DNA of 14,919 nucleotides from Rhodocyclaceae bacterium (GTDB lineage Bacteria; Pseudomonadota; Gammaproteobacteria; Burkholderiales; Rhodocyclaceae): the NCBI GenBank assembly GCA_025361105.1, contig JANYAW010000408.1, positions 1 through 14,919 of the forward strand, in the 5' to 3' direction. Position numbers and translations under genes: made by a program. This document shows, piece after piece, positions 14,720-14,919 of the stretch (the first letter of the stretch is position 1; every line of letters begins with the position of its first letter). The notes under the pieces are model-generated. The model saw nothing but the letters and a program-made list of their open reading frames with translations, ran no database searches and was not told where the DNA came from.

Positions 14720-14919
14720 CTATCTACCGTTCGCTGCTATGTAAGCCACCAGCGCCTCGGCTTCCAGCGGTTTGGAAAACAGATAGCCCTGACCTTCGTC
14801 ACAGCCTAGCTCGGCAAGTGCCGTCGCTTGTTCTTCGGTCTCTATCCCTTCGGCGATGACGCTCAAGTCGAGGCCATGTCCCAATTGCAATATGGTGTCG
14901 ACTATCCGGTGGCTGCTTT
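14720..14919 (-). CDS. EAL-domain protein, C-terminal end only (probable cyclic-di-GMP phosphodiesterase)
   Basis: Reading the minus strand from the right edge gives 65 codons to a TAG at 14722-14720. The sequence contains LDLSVIAEGIETEEQ, ALAELGCDEGQGYLFSKPL and a short Ala-rich tail. The EGIET segment (with its conserved Glu) and the GQGYLFSKPL loop are hallmarks of the last third of the EAL domain, which hydrolyses cyclic-di-GMP. The start, the EAL motif itself and any sensor or GGDEF domains lie outside the window, so activity cannot be judged. It converges on the carboxylase gene with a 24-base gap between the two stop codons. Confidence 0.9.
   Translation of the reverse strand, partial: SSHRIVDTILQLGHGLDLSVIAEGIETEEQATALAELGCDEGQGYLFSKPLEAEALVAYIAANGR

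Overview
The window looks like a betaproteobacterial chromosome segment. The evidence is the core gene block (recN and nadK reading one way, hrcA-hemH and grpE-dnaK-dnaJ the other), the sigma-32-type heat-shock promoters in front of grpE and dnaK, and the sequence character of HrcA, HemH and NadK. This is inferred from family knowledge; no search was run.

Layout, left to right. Positions 14-584 hold a strongly irregular CRISPR array (11 repeat copies, all ending GGATTGAAAC) that probably continues off the left edge; no cas gene is in the window. A 74-base gap separates it from the chaperone block on the minus strand: grpE (4533 to 3943), dnaK (3843 to 1894) and dnaJ (1786 to 659). Both grpE and dnaK have a CTTGAAC-N13-CCC(C/G)ATAT promoter, and a strong hairpin lies between dnaK and dnaJ. 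A plus-strand esterase of the hormone-sensitive-lipase family (4620-5612) is divergent from grpE. It converges on a minus-strand run, hrcA - hemH - aaaT-like acetyltransferase - GFA-domain protein - APH-fold kinase. The kinase gene is cut by one in-frame TAA codon, leaving two abutting ORFs (6822-6187 and 6186-5614).

On the right, plus strand, nadK (to 10981) is divergent from hrcA. A 170-base spacer with stem-loops follows, then recN (11152-12828), then a gene overlapping recN by four bases. That gene encodes a biotin-carrier domain fused to an acyl-CoA carboxyltransferase domain (12825-14695). It carries a palindromic GC-rich repeat in the interdomain linker and a -1 frameshift at a run of six T. 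At the right edge is the 3' end of a minus-strand EAL-domain gene (14919 to 14720), which had to be read directly because its start lies outside the window.

Functionally, the GrpE-DnaK-DnaJ machine and HrcA are stress-response genes, HemH completes heme synthesis, NadK makes NADP and RecN repairs double-strand breaks. The genes between hemH and grpE look like accessory insertions into an otherwise conserved block. The most unusual parts are the CRISPR array, whose repeats fall into distinct length classes that can be explained as hairpin-arm deletions, and the two genes broken by single-base lesions.
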